A stretch of DNA of 64,000 nucleotides from Gemmatimonadaceae bacterium. GTDB lineage: Bacteria; Gemmatimonadota; Gemmatimonadetes; Gemmatimonadales; Gemmatimonadaceae. Below the pieces are notes generated by a model, which saw only the letters and a program-made list of their open reading frames with translations, ran no database searches and was not told the DNA's origin. The position numbers and the translations under genes were made by a program. Numbering within the stretch: position 1 is the first letter of the stretch; every line of letters starts with the position of its first letter. Below are positions 6,306 through 15,530 of this stretch, piece by piece. The stretch covers positions 2,387,192-2,451,191 of the forward strand of contig JAHBVT010000001.1 of the NCBI GenBank assembly GCA_019637355.1, in the 5' to 3' direction.

Positions 6306-7676
6306 TTAGATGGCGTCACTGGTCGAGGTGAAGTTGAAGTCCCGGATCTTCATCGCCGGGATCATAATGGCCTGTCCGGGACCGCCGGACTCCGAGGCGC
6401 TCACGCGCTCGGGACGGCCCATCGCCATCAGGTTGTTCAGCATAAAGATTGGCGACTCGTTGTAGCGGAGGTTCTTGACCGGACGGGTGACGCGTCCGTT
6501 CTCGATCAAGAAGGTGCCGTCGCGGGTGAGTCCCGTAAAGAGGATGGTGCGCGGGTCCACCGAGCGGATGTACCAGAATCGCGTGACGAGCAGGCCGCGC
6601 TGGGTGGAGGCGATCATCGATTCGACGGTTTCGGTGCCGCCGTTCATCGCCAGCGTCCCGCCGGTGCTGGCCTGCGGCTTGCCCGTGCGCTGGGCCCAGA
6701 AGCGGTCGTAGGCGAGGTTCTTGACGACGCCGTTCTCGATCCAGGTGTTGGCGCGGTTCGGCGAGCCATCGCCGCTGACGGTGTTCGCGGGGACGCGCGG
6801 GTCGAGCGGATTGGAGTAGAGCGTCACGCGCTCGTCTACGACCTTGTCGCCGATCTTGTTTCCTCCGCCGGCCTTGGAGAAGAACGACCGGCCCTCGTCG
6901 GCGTTGCGCGCGTTCAGTGCGCCGCCGATGAGCTGGATGAGGTTGGCGGCGGCGGTGGGCTCGAGGACCACCGTGTAGCGGCCGGGCTCGATTGCCGCGG
7001 CATTGGTGGAGCGCCGCGCCTTCTCGATGGCGCGCTCAGCGAGCGCGCGCGGATCGATACGCGTGAAGTCGTTGTCGGAGGCACCGGCCCAGCCGGAACC
7101 CTGGCCGTCCTCGGTGCGCACGGTGGTGGTGAAGGCCACGCCGGTGCTGCGCTGGTAGGCGAAGAGGCCGGCGCTGTTGGCGATGGCGAAGGCCTGCGCC
7201 TGTGCCTCGAGGTAGCCGGTGCTGACGAGGCCCGCGGCGCGGGCACGCTCGGTAATCTGGCGGACAGCATCGGCACGCGCCTCCGGCTCGAGCGAGGCCG
7301 TGGCGTCGTTCCAGACGATGGACTCGTCGTACGACTGCGGGCCAAGCTCCGGCAGCAGCTCCGGATCGTCCGGCGCGAGGCGTGCAATGCGCTCGGCGTT
7401 CTGCACGGCCTCGCGCAGGGCGGCGTCATCGAGCCGGTTGACGGTGACGTTGGCGACCTTCTTGCCGAAGACGGCGCGGATGCTGACCGCGGCGTTGTAG
7501 TTGTCGCCGGCGGTGGAGATCTGGTTGACGGCGAAGCGGGTGTTGGCCCGCACGCCGGAGTTCACCGTCACGCGGCACTCGTCGGCAGTGGAGAGCTCGA
7601 GGACGCGCTTGGTGATCGCTTCGCACTCGGCCCGGGAGAGGTGGCGCGCGACGGCGCGCAGGGAGCGGGGCGCCAT
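6306..7676 (-). CDS. TldE/PmbA-family metalloprotease partner, copy 2
   Basis: 456 residues. It is clearly paralogous to the gene at 3310: GGGNKIGDKVVDERVTLYSN, DPRTILFTGLTRDGTFLIEN and the C-terminal KIRDFNFTSTSDAI align almost residue for residue with copy 1. It has no HExxxH, no signal peptide and no membrane span. The ATG overlaps the stop of the upstream TldD by 1 nt (TAATG). Presumed partner of the TldD at 7676. The two TldE copies differ mostly in the N-terminal half, which may set pairing or substrate choice. Confidence 0.88.
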   Translation of the reverse strand: MAPRSLRAVARHLSRAECEAITKRVLELSTADECRVTVNSGVRANTRFAVNQISTAGDNYNAAVSIRAVFGKKVANVTVNRLDDAALREAVQNAERIARLAPDDPELLPELGPQSYDESIVWNDATASLEPEARADAVRQITERARAAGLVSTGYLEAQAQAFAIANSAGLFAYQRSTGVAFTTTVRTEDGQGSGWAGASDNDFTRIDPRALAERAIEKARRSTNAAAIEPGRYTVVLEPTAAANLIQLIGGALNARNADEGRSFFSKAGGGNKIGDKVVDERVTLYSNPLDPRVPANTVSGDGSPNRANTWIENGVVKNLAYDRFWAQRTGKPQASTGGTLAMNGGTETVESMIASTQRGLLVTRFWYIRSVDPRTILFTGLTRDGTFLIENGRVTRPVKNLRYNESPIFMLNNLMAMGRPERVSASESGGPGQAIMIPAMKIRDFNFTSTSDAI

Positions 7677-9292
7677 TACGCGTTCCTCCCGGTGTTGATC
7701 ACGTTGACCTGCTTGTGGCGGGTGGGCGGGCAGCCGTGCGAGACGGCGTTGGACTGCGAGGGCTGGCCCTTGCCGTCGCCGAAGGCACCGCCGAGTTCAT
7801 AGCTGCGCTGGCCCCCGATCATATCCATCGCGTTCCAGAACTCCGGCGTGCGGATCTGGTAGGCCACGTCCTTGAGCATCCCGACGATCTTGCCGCCCTT
7901 CACTTCATAGAAGAGCTGGCCGCCGAACTGGGCGTTGTAGCGCTGCTGGTCGATCGAGAAGGAGCCGTCGCCGACGATGGCGATGCCGTTCTCGGTGGCG
8001 GCGATGAGGTCGTCCCACACGAGGTCGCGCTCGCCAGGCATCAGGTTGACGTTCGGCATCCGCTGGAACTGCACGTCGGCCCAGGTCTGCGCGTAGGAGC
8101 AGCCGTGGGACTGGGTGGGCATATTGCGCGACTTGTACCACCAGTCGAGCCACATCGCCTGTTCGCGCGTGGTCTGGTAGTCCACGAAGATGCCGTCCTT
8201 CACGATATGGAAGGTCTCGGGCGCGACGCCCTCGTCGTCCCAGCCGCAGGCCGAGAGCGAGCCGGGCGCGGAGCGGTCGGCGGTGACGTTCATAAAGTCC
8301 GGGCCGTAGCGGAACTTCCCGAGGAAGTTCTCCGGCGGCGCGAGGAAGCTGGTGCCGGCGTAGTTGGCCTCGAAGCCATACGCGCGGTCGAGCTCGGTCG
8401 GGTGCGCGATGGCTTCGTGGATCGTGAGCCAGAGGTGCGTCGGGTGCAGGATGAGGTCGTAGCGCCCGACCTCGACCGGCTTGGCGGTGAGCTTCTGGCG
8501 GGCTTCCTCGACCCAGCGCGCGGCGTGGCGCTTGAGGTCGGCGTCGAGCACGTGCTCGTAGCCGAGCCCGCGGGGTTGGATGTCGGTGCTCTGCCGAATC
8601 TGGAAGTCCCGGTTGTCGGCCGAGACCATCGTGACGGTCATCCCCGGCTGGGCGCGCATAATGGTCTGCTGCGTGACCGTGCCCTCGGTGCTCGCGAAGG
8701 TCTTCTCGTCCTTGAGGAAGAACATCTGCGAGTTGACGAAGCGCGCGCCGGCGGCCAGCGCCGCGGCGTTGGCCTCGAGCAGGTAGGCGGCCTTGTCCTC
8801 GATGGCGATGGTGAAGGGATCGATGCGCGCCGGCGAACGCCACTGGCCGTTGGGCACGGGCGGGTGGTGGATCGGTGCGAGGTCGATCGGCTTCACCATC
8901 GCGCGTCGGTTGGCGCGGGCCTGCGCGACGGCCTGCCGCGCGACGCGGACGACCTCGTCGCCCGAGAGTTCGCTGGACGCGGCGAAGCCCCAGGTGCCCT
9001 CGACCATCACGCGGACGCCGAAGCCGAAGGTCTCGTTGTCGCCGATGTTGGTGACGCGGCGCTCGCGCGTGCCGATGTTCTGCGAGCGTGCCGACGAAAT
9101 GCGACAGTCGGCGTAGGACGCGCCGGCCTGGCGGGCGGCATCGATGGCGCGCACAGCGAGCTCGCGGTGGTCGCTCTCGCCGCTGAAGGCGGGACGAGGG
9201 GCCTCGGCTTGGGCGCGGCCCGGTACGAGGAGACTGGCGGTGGCGGCAACGGCCGCGGAGGTCCGCAGGAACTCACGACGGGAAGTGCTCAC
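7676..9292 (-). CDS. TldD-family metalloprotease with Tat signal, copy 2
   Basis: 538 residues from the GTG at 9292. This start is preferred because GAGGG lies 7 nt upstream and the twin-arginine signal SRREFLRTSAAVAATASLL starts at once, ending near GRAQAEA. Frame remains open to 9364, but those residues would bury the signal. HEAIAH (His292, Glu293, His297) is the metal site. It is the first gene of the TldD2-TldE2-TldD1-TldE1 operon, and it diverges from the formate dehydrogenase gene across about 110 bp. The arrangement looks like a duplication of a two-gene unit. Confidence 0.88.
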   Translation of the reverse strand: MSTSRREFLRTSAAVAATASLLVPGRAQAEAPRPAFSGESDHRELAVRAIDAARQAGASYADCRISSARSQNIGTRERRVTNIGDNETFGFGVRVMVEGTWGFAASSELSGDEVVRVARQAVAQARANRRAMVKPIDLAPIHHPPVPNGQWRSPARIDPFTIAIEDKAAYLLEANAAALAAGARFVNSQMFFLKDEKTFASTEGTVTQQTIMRAQPGMTVTMVSADNRDFQIRQSTDIQPRGLGYEHVLDADLKRHAARWVEEARQKLTAKPVEVGRYDLILHPTHLWLTIHEAIAHPTELDRAYGFEANYAGTSFLAPPENFLGKFRYGPDFMNVTADRSAPGSLSACGWDDEGVAPETFHIVKDGIFVDYQTTREQAMWLDWWYKSRNMPTQSHGCSYAQTWADVQFQRMPNVNLMPGERDLVWDDLIAATENGIAIVGDGSFSIDQQRYNAQFGGQLFYEVKGGKIVGMLKDVAYQIRTPEFWNAMDMIGGQRSYELGGAFGDGKGQPSQSNAVSHGCPPTRHKQVNVINTGRNA

Positions 9293-9402
9293 GCTATGCC
9301 CTCGGGAAATGAGACATCCGAATATACGACGCGATGCATTGTGTACGCGCGGGTGGCGTGACAACGTTCAGACATCGGTTCCCCCCTCTGGAGTTTGCCG
9401 CG

Positions 9403-12357
9403 ATGCCCACGTTGACCATCGACGGCCGCGAATGCGCGGTCGCGGATGGCGCCACGATCCTCGATGCGGCGCGCCGCGCCGGCATCGACGTGCCGACGCT
9501 CTGCTGGTACCCCAAGCTCCCGACGGTGGGCAACTGCCGCATCTGCCTGGTCTCGGTGGACGGGACGGGCAAGCTGCTGCCGGCCTGCGCCACGCCCGCG
9601 TCCGATGGGATGGTCGTGCACACGGAGTCGCAGGCGGCGGTGAAGAACCGCCAGGGCGTGCTCTCGCTGCTGCTCGAGCGCTACCCGGTGGAGGACATCC
9701 CGGCTGATCGCGGGCGCAACGAGTTCGAGGCGATGGTGCATCGCTACGGGGTGCCGCTGCGTCGCTCCGCCGAGCTGCCGCTGCGCGGCGGCGACGAGCG
9801 CCCCAGCGACCACATCATCACGCACGATATGTCCACGTGCATCCTGTGCACGCGCTGCGTCCGCGCCTGCGAGGACATCCAGGTCGTGGGCGTGCTGGAC
9901 GTGGCCGAACGCGGCGAGCACACGGAGATCATCGTCGGGGCGGACGGCAACCCCGAGCACGCCGGCTGCACTTGGTGCGGCGAGTGCGTGCGCGTGTGTC
10001 CCACGGGCGCCATCCACGACATCCTGCCGCTGGCCAAGATGAGGCAGGGCACGATGGACGCTCCGGCCGAGTCGGTGCGTTCGGTGTGCCCGTACTGCGC
10101 GGTGGGCTGCCAGCTCGACCTCGAGGTGCGCGATGGCCAGGTGACGCGCGTGGTCTCGCCGTGGATCGAGGAAGACACGCCGAACGAGGGCAGCACCTGC
10201 GTGAAGGGCCGCTTCGGCACGGACTTCATCCTGCACCGCGACCGACTGACGACGCCGTTGATCCGGCGCGGCTGGCAGCGCGGAGCGGATGGGCAGTGGC
10301 GCTTCGACGCGTCCAGCGACCCGGCGGCGTCACGGTTCGCGCGCCGCGGCGGCCCCTGGGAGTCGGTGGAATCCGAAGGGCAGACGCCAAAGAACCGGCG
10401 TCCGCGCACGAACCCGTTCCGCCGTCGCGTGGACGCCGGCGCCGACGCCGCCCTGGCCGACCCGCGCGACCGCATCGCCACGCCGGCGAGCTGGTTTGAG
10501 CCGTTCCGCGAGGCGACCTGGGAGGAAGCGATGGAGCTGACCGCCCAGCGCCTCGCCGGACTACGCGACACGCACGGACCACACTCGCTCGCGACCTTCG
10601 CCAGCGCCAAGTGCGCGAACGAGGAGAACTACGTCCTGCAGAAGGTGTTCCGCGCCGGCCTCGGCACCAACAACGTGGATCACTGCACGCGGCTCTGCCA
10701 CTCGAGCTCGGTGAGCGCGATGCAGCGCGCCATCGCCACCTCGGCGGCCAGCGGCTCGATGCGCGAGGTGGAGCACGAGAGCGACGTCATCTTCATCCTC
10801 GGCGCCAATACAACCGAAAGCCATCCGGTGTTCGGCGCGGCGATCAAGCGGGCACTGAAGCGCGGCGCGACGCTGATGGTCGCCGACCCGCGCCGCATCG
10901 AGCTGGCGGCGCGCGCCCACGTGCACCTGCAGCTGTTGCCGGGCAGCGACGTCGCCCTGCTCAACGCGATGCTGCAGCACATCCTGGCCGAGGGGTTGGA
11001 GGACAAGGCGTTCATTGCGGCGCGCACGACGGGCTTCGAGGAAGTCCGTGCGGCCGTGCAGCGTTACACGCCGGAACTGGCCGAGAGCATCACCGGCGTT
11101 CCGGCCGCGACGATCCGACGCGCCGCCGAGCTCTACGCGAAGGGCCCGCGCTCGGCGACGCTCTGGGCGATGGGCCTCACGCAGCACCACACCGGCACCG
11201 ACATCGTCACGTCACTGCTCAACCTGATGCTGGCCTGCGGGATGATCGGCCGCTGGGGCGCGCCGATGATCCCCATCCGCGGGCAGAACAACGTGCAGGG
11301 CGCCTCGGATATGGGCGCGATCCCGTTCGCGTTCACCGACTACCGCCGCGTGGACGACCCGGCGGTGCGCACGCTGTACGCCGAGGCCTGGGGCGTGGAC
11401 CCGGCGACGCTGGATGCAAAGGTCGGGCGCAAGGTGACCGAGATCGTGGGGCAGGACACGCCGGTGCGCGGGATGTACGTGATGGGCGAGAACCCGATCA
11501 TCTCGGATCCGGACGTGGCCCACGCCGAGGACTGGTTCCTCGGACTGGAGTTCCTCGCGGTGCAGGACCTGTTCCTGACCGAGACGGCGCGCTGCGCCGA
11601 CGTGGTGCTGCCGGGCGCGTCGTTCGCCGAGAAGGACGGCACGTACGTCAACACCGAGCGCCGCATCCAACTGGCGCGGAAGGCCGTGGAGCCGCCGGGC
11701 AATGCCCGCGGCGACCTCGACATCGTGCTGGACCTGTCGCGGCGTCTCGGTGTGCCGACGCCCTACACGACGGCGGCGGACGTGTTCGACGAGATCGCGC
11801 GCGTGACGCCGAACTGGCAGGGCGTGTCGCACGCACGGCTGCGCGAGCGACCGGGTGGACTGCAGTATCCGGTGCCTGACGTCACGCACGAGGGGACGGC
11901 GTTTCTCTTCGCCGACCGCTTCCCGACCGTCGACGGCAAGGCGCGACTGGTGGCGACGGAGTATCTCCCGCCGGCCGAGCTGCCGGACGACGAGTACCCG
12001 TTCTTCCTGAACACCGGGCGCCAGATGTACCACTGGCACACGGGCACGATGACGCGGCGGTCGACGGCGCTCGATGCACGCGAAAGCACGGCGACGGTGG
12101 AGCTGAACCCGCTGGATGCCGAGGAGCTCGGCGTGCGCGACGGCGACGAGGTGAGCCTCACGTCGCGGCGGAACAGCATCCGCATCGCGGCGCGGCTGTC
12201 GGATCGCGTGGCGCGGCGGCAGGTGTTCGTCCCGATGCACTACCGGGAGGCGGCGGCGAACCTCCTGACGAACCCCGCACTGGACGGCCCGTCGGGGATT
12301 CCCGAGTTCAAGGTGTGCGCAGTGCGCGTGGAAGCGGTGAAGCCGGCGTTGGTGTAG
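9403..12357 (+). CDS. Formate dehydrogenase alpha subunit, Cys-type, with NuoG-like N-terminus
   Basis: Molybdopterin oxidoreductase, 984 residues from the ATG at 9403 (GGAG 11 nt upstream). Domain order: [2Fe-2S] ferredoxin domain (Cys34, 45, 48, 62); NADH-dehydrogenase-G-type 3Fe-4S region; two 4Fe-4S clusters (CILCTRCVRACE, CTWCGECVRVCP); a further 4Fe-4S site (CPYCAVGC, then GSTCVKGRFG); the molybdopterin domains; and the C-terminal pterin-binding barrel (NTGRQMYHWHTGTMT). The catalytic position, Sec in some enzymes, is Cys432 followed by His433 in CTRLCHSS. Residues about 290-372 form an Arg/Pro-rich insertion. No beta, gamma or FdhD gene is adjacent. An alternative upstream ATG at 9334 would add 23 residues. 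Confidence 0.85.
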   Translation: MPTLTIDGRECAVADGATILDAARRAGIDVPTLCWYPKLPTVGNCRICLVSVDGTGKLLPACATPASDGMVVHTESQAAVKNRQGVLSLLLERYPVEDIPADRGRNEFEAMVHRYGVPLRRSAELPLRGGDERPSDHIITHDMSTCILCTRCVRACEDIQVVGVLDVAERGEHTEIIVGADGNPEHAGCTWCGECVRVCPTGAIHDILPLAKMRQGTMDAPAESVRSVCPYCAVGCQLDLEVRDGQVTRVVSPWIEEDTPNEGSTCVKGRFGTDFILHRDRLTTPLIRRGWQRGADGQWRFDASSDPAASRFARRGGPWESVESEGQTPKNRRPRTNPFRRRVDAGADAALADPRDRIATPASWFEPFREATWEEAMELTAQRLAGLRDTHGPHSLATFASAKCANEENYVLQKVFRAGLGTNNVDHCTRLCHSSSVSAMQRAIATSAASGSMREVEHESDVIFILGANTTESHPVFGAAIKRALKRGATLMVADPRRIELAARAHVHLQLLPGSDVALLNAMLQHILAEGLEDKAFIAARTTGFEEVRAAVQRYTPELAESITGVPAATIRRAAELYAKGPRSATLWAMGLTQHHTGTDIVTSLLNLMLACGMIGRWGAPMIPIRGQNNVQGASDMGAIPFAFTDYRRVDDPAVRTLYAEAWGVDPATLDAKVGRKVTEIVGQDTPVRGMYVMGENPIISDPDVAHAEDWFLGLEFLAVQDLFLTETARCADVVLPGASFAEKDGTYVNTERRIQLARKAVEPPGNARGDLDIVLDLSRRLGVPTPYTTAADVFDEIARVTPNWQGVSHARLRERPGGLQYPVPDVTHEGTAFLFADRFPTVDGKARLVATEYLPPAELPDDEYPFFLNTGRQMYHWHTGTMTRRSTALDARESTATVELNPLDAEELGVRDGDEVSLTSRRNSIRIAARLSDRVARRQVFVPMHYREAAANLLTNPALDGPSGIPEFKVCAVRVEAVKPALV

Positions 12358-12376
12358 CGCGCCGGCGCGGCGCGCT
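12356..12376. terminator. Hairpin spanning two convergent stop codons
   Basis: AGCGCGCC and GGCGCGCT form a perfect 8-bp stem around the loop GGCGC. The left arm starts inside the formate dehydrogenase stop (12355-12357) and the right arm reaches the first base of the opposing kinase stop (12376-12378). There is no T-tract, so it may block or pause RNA polymerase in both directions rather than act as a classic terminator. Confidence 0.5.
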
Positions 12377-14379
12377 CAGGCGGTCGCGGCCGCCGGCAGC
12401 AGCACGTGGAACGTCGTCCCGGCACCCTCGGCGGACTCGACGCTGATTTCGCCGCCGGCCTGGTGCACGATGCCGTGCACCGTCGCAAGCCCGAGCCCCG
12501 TGCCGCGCCCCTGCGGCTTGGTGGTATAGAACGGCTCCCAAATGCGCGCCAGGGTCTCGGCGCTCATCCCGTGGCCGGTATCGCGGACCGAGAGACGTAC
12601 ACCATCGCCGCTGCGGTACTGCGTGGCGACGACCTCGACGGCGAGATCGCCGCCCACGGGCATCGCGTCGCGCGCGTTGATGGCGAGATTCATCAGAACC
12701 TGCTCGAACTGCACCGGATCGAGGCGCACCGTGGGCAGCGCGTCGCCGACGGCGACGGTGAGCCGCACGGTGGAGCCGAGGAGGGGCGCAAGGAGACGCG
12801 TGAACGAGCCGACGAGCTCACCGATGTCCACGAGCTTGGGTTCGATGATGCGCCGGCGCGCGAAGGCCAGCAGTTGCTGCGTGAGCTCGCCGGCGCGGGT
12901 GGCCGCCTTCTCAATCTCGGCGAGGTCGGCTTGGCGTGGGTCGTCGGCGGGCAGGGTGCCGGCGACGATGCCGGTGTAGCCCACGACCGCCGTCATCAGG
13001 TTGTTGAAGTCGTGCGCGACGCCGCCGGCAAGGCGACCGAGCGCCTCGAGGCGACGGGCATCGGCGGCCGCGGCCTCCTGTTTGCGGCGGTGCGAGACGT
13101 TGCGGACCACCTGGCTGGCGCCGACGATGTCGCCGCGTTCGTCGCGCACCGGGCTGTAGGCGATCTCGTACTCGTGGCGGGCGCGCTCGGGGTCGCCGAC
13201 TTTCCGGGTGACGGTGAACTGCTCGCCGGCCAGGGCGTGCCGCCAATGGCTCAGCGAGTCGGCTGCGTCGAGGGGCAGCGCGGCAACGGCTGCGGCCATC
13301 GGCATCCCGGCGCGCACCCGCACGCCGGAGACCTCCTCGAACTCACGCACCCAGGCCGGATTGACGGCGATGACGACGAGGTCGCGATCGACGGCGGCGA
13401 TGAGGTCGCCGGAACTTTCGATGATGGCGGCCAGCTGCGCGAACGCACCGCGGGCGCGGGCCTCGGCGGCCGCGCGCTCAGCGAGGGCGATGGGAAAGAG
13501 CATCGTCGGGCCGGCGAGCGACGCGATATAGATCCACGCGCGCTGGCCGCGGACCATCGGGTCGCGCCCGAAGTCTGAGAACGGCCCGACGTCGAGCAGG
13601 GTGGAGACGATGACGGCGGTGAAGAAGAGCAGCGCGAAGAAGGCGTAACCGCGTACACCGAAGCGCAGTCCCGCCCAGATGAGGAAGGGGATGCTCGCGA
13701 CCGCTGGCGGCAAGACGAAGACTTCGTTGCCCACCGCGAGGAAGGCGCTGAGCAGCGCCACGACGTACAACGAGGCGACGGCCGCAAACTCCGCCGGGCT
13801 GCCGCGGGCGCGTCGGACCTCGGGATGCACGGGCGCAGTGGGTGCCATCAGCAGCGGCGTGATGGCGGCAATGGACGTGACGGCCGCAACCCACCACAGG
13901 GCGAAGGTGTAGCCCGGGATGTACTGCGCACCGACGATCGTCCGCGCCAGCGTGACGAGCATCGTGGTGGGGAGGATGCCGAAGAGGACGGCCACCGCGA
14001 GCCAGGCGTACGACAGCACGCCCCGCAGCGGGTGGCGTCCGCGGGAGAGCCACTGGTGCAACAGCGTGATGACGATGCTCTGCGCCGTCATCTGCGCGCC
14101 GGCGGCGAAGGAACGCGGCCAGTCCTGGCTGTGCAATCCCGCCCCGAGCGCGACAGCCGTCCAGATGCCGAGGGCCAGGCCGATGCGGTCCTTGGGACGC
14201 GCGGCGAGGAGGATCGCGAGCGCGATCCCGTGCACCGGCCACGGAATGACGGCCTGCGGCATATGCCGCAGCACCGGCCCCGACACCCAGGTTACGACGA
14301 ACAGGGTGAGCGTGAGCGCGACGGCGACGGCGAGCGGGACGCCGTCTGGCGCGGAGAGGCGCGGACGAGCAGCAGACAT
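12376..14379 (-). CDS. MASE1-PAS sensor histidine kinase
   Basis: 667 residues from the ATG at 14379, chosen because the first hydrophobic helix follows at once. About the first 300 residues hold eight or so membrane segments with MASE1-like features (PVHGIALAILLAARP, AAVTSIAAITPLLMAP). A PAS domain (about 310-430) follows, then HisKA with GGVAHDFNNLMTAVVGYTG, where His456 is the phospho-acceptor, and an HATPase domain (DTGHGMSAE, GRGTGLGLATVHGI). The product is an inner-membrane sensor of unknown ligand. No response regulator adjoins it, so it is an orphan kinase. It converges with the formate dehydrogenase gene and diverges from tdh. Confidence 0.88.
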   Translation of the reverse strand: MSAARPRLSAPDGVPLAVAVALTLTLFVVTWVSGPVLRHMPQAVIPWPVHGIALAILLAARPKDRIGLALGIWTAVALGAGLHSQDWPRSFAAGAQMTAQSIVITLLHQWLSRGRHPLRGVLSYAWLAVAVLFGILPTTMLVTLARTIVGAQYIPGYTFALWWVAAVTSIAAITPLLMAPTAPVHPEVRRARGSPAEFAAVASLYVVALLSAFLAVGNEVFVLPPAVASIPFLIWAGLRFGVRGYAFFALLFFTAVIVSTLLDVGPFSDFGRDPMVRGQRAWIYIASLAGPTMLFPIALAERAAAEARARGAFAQLAAIIESSGDLIAAVDRDLVVIAVNPAWVREFEEVSGVRVRAGMPMAAAVAALPLDAADSLSHWRHALAGEQFTVTRKVGDPERARHEYEIAYSPVRDERGDIVGASQVVRNVSHRRKQEAAAADARRLEALGRLAGGVAHDFNNLMTAVVGYTGIVAGTLPADDPRQADLAEIEKAATRAGELTQQLLAFARRRIIEPKLVDIGELVGSFTRLLAPLLGSTVRLTVAVGDALPTVRLDPVQFEQVLMNLAINARDAMPVGGDLAVEVVATQYRSGDGVRLSVRDTGHGMSAETLARIWEPFYTTKPQGRGTGLGLATVHGIVHQAGGEISVESAEGAGTTFHVLLPAAATA

Positions 14380-14427
14380 TCGGTGCGTCTGGGGGGTAGC
14401 CCCTATATTTCCGGGAATGTACGGCGG

Positions 14428-14445
14428 CGTTTCTGAGAAGAAACG
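14428..14445. promoter_or_regulatory. Inverted repeat between divergent kinase and tdh genes
   Basis: A perfect 7-4-7 inverted repeat, CGTTTCT-GAGA-AGAAACG, in the 116-bp gap between the MASE1 kinase start (14379) and tdh (14496). An AT-rich TATATT lies at 14404. Position and symmetry suit a regulator site controlling one or both genes; it could also be an mRNA hairpin. Confidence 0.4.
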
Positions 14446-14495
14446 TAGCCAATCTTCCCTTTCAGTATCGGCTGTCGGCCCCTCTCCCCTGCCCC

Positions 14496-15524
14496 GTGCG
14501 CGCACTCGTCAAGGAAGCCCCATCAGCGGGATTCACGCTCAAGGACGTCCCGATCCCCTCCATCCGCGACGATGAGGTGCTGATTCGCGTCCGCCGAGCC
14601 GGCGTCTGCGGCACGGACGTGCATATCCACGAGTGGGACGCCTGGGCGCAGGGGCGGTGCAAGCCGCCGTTCGTGGTCGGGCACGAGTTCGCCGGCGAAG
14701 TGGAGAAGGTCGGAGCGCTGGTGACCGACGTGAAGGTTGGCGACCGCGTGACCGCCGAGGGCCACATCGTATGCGGGATGTGCCATCTCTGCCGCACCGG
14801 CAACGCGCACGTGTGCCCGAACACCAAGATCATCGGCGTGGACCGCGACGGCGCCTTCGCCGACTACATCGCGATGCCGGCCACCAACGTGTGGCAGCTG
14901 GACGCGAACATCCCGTTCGAGATCGGCGGCATCCACGATCCGATGGGCAACGCCTTCCACACGGCGCTGCACGGCACCGAGCTCTCAGGCAAGACGGTGC
15001 TGGTCACGGGCTGCGGCCCGATCGGCATCTTCGCCGTTGGCATCGCGAAGGCGGCCGGTGCATCGCACATCGTGGCGAGCGACGTGAACCCCAAGCGCTT
15101 GGGGCTCGCGACGCGGATGGGCGCGCACAGCGCGGTGCATCCCAAGGACGCCGACGCAACCGTGCAGCAAGCTACGCACGGGCTGGGCGTCGACGTCGTA
15201 CTCGAGATGAGCGGCGTGCCTGCGGCGATCCACCAGGCGTTCAAGCTCGTGCGCGTCGGCGGCCGCGTGCAGATGCTCGGCATCCCCGCCAAGCCGATGG
15301 ACGTGGACTTCGCGACGGAAGTCATCTTCAAGGGCATCACCGTGTACGGCGTCGTCGGCCGGCGGATGTACGACACCTGGATCCAGATGACGCAGTTCCT
15401 GCGCGCGGGGCAATTCGACCCGACACCGGTGATCACGCATCGGTTCAAGCTGGAAGATCACGCCGCTGCCATCGCCGCGATCAAGAGCGGAGAGGCGGGG
15501 AAGGTGGTATTCGAAATCAGCTGA
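14496..15524 (+). CDS. tdh: L-threonine 3-dehydrogenase
   Basis: Zinc- and NAD-dependent oxidation of L-threonine to 2-amino-3-ketobutyrate; 342 residues, the family length (E. coli 341). Catalytic-zinc residues lie in AGVCGTDVHIHEWD and GHEFAGEV; the structural-zinc cysteines are in CGMCHLCRTGNAHVC. The NAD-binding glycine motif is TGCGPIGIFAVGIAKAAGA. The start is a GTG preceded by a pyrimidine-rich stretch without a Shine-Dalgarno. The next gene, kbl, uses the product, so the pair makes the threonine-to-glycine plus acetyl-CoA route. A heptad inverted repeat separates the two genes. Confidence 0.94.
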   Translation: MRALVKEAPSAGFTLKDVPIPSIRDDEVLIRVRRAGVCGTDVHIHEWDAWAQGRCKPPFVVGHEFAGEVEKVGALVTDVKVGDRVTAEGHIVCGMCHLCRTGNAHVCPNTKIIGVDRDGAFADYIAMPATNVWQLDANIPFEIGGIHDPMGNAFHTALHGTELSGKTVLVTGCGPIGIFAVGIAKAAGASHIVASDVNPKRLGLATRMGAHSAVHPKDADATVQQATHGLGVDVVLEMSGVPAAIHQAFKLVRVGGRVQMLGIPAKPMDVDFATEVIFKGITVYGVVGRRMYDTWIQMTQFLRAGQFDPTPVITHRFKLEDHAAAIAAIKSGEAGKVVFEIS

Positions 15525-15530
15525 GTTTTC

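Noticed and set aside
4743-7802. 1019-residue open frame on the plus strand across two TldD genes and a TldE gene
   Set aside because: It is antisense to three genes with intact family motifs and overlaps. Its composition (Ala/Arg/Val/Gly with no domain) is typical of shadow frames in very GC-rich DNA.
3820-9290. The two TldD/TldE pairs as assembly duplication
   Set aside because: The copies differ at many residues throughout and have different signal sequences, so they are true paralogues.
10690-10700. Possible selenocysteine site in formate dehydrogenase
   Set aside because: The codon is TGC (Cys432), not TGA, and no SECIS-like hairpin is needed.
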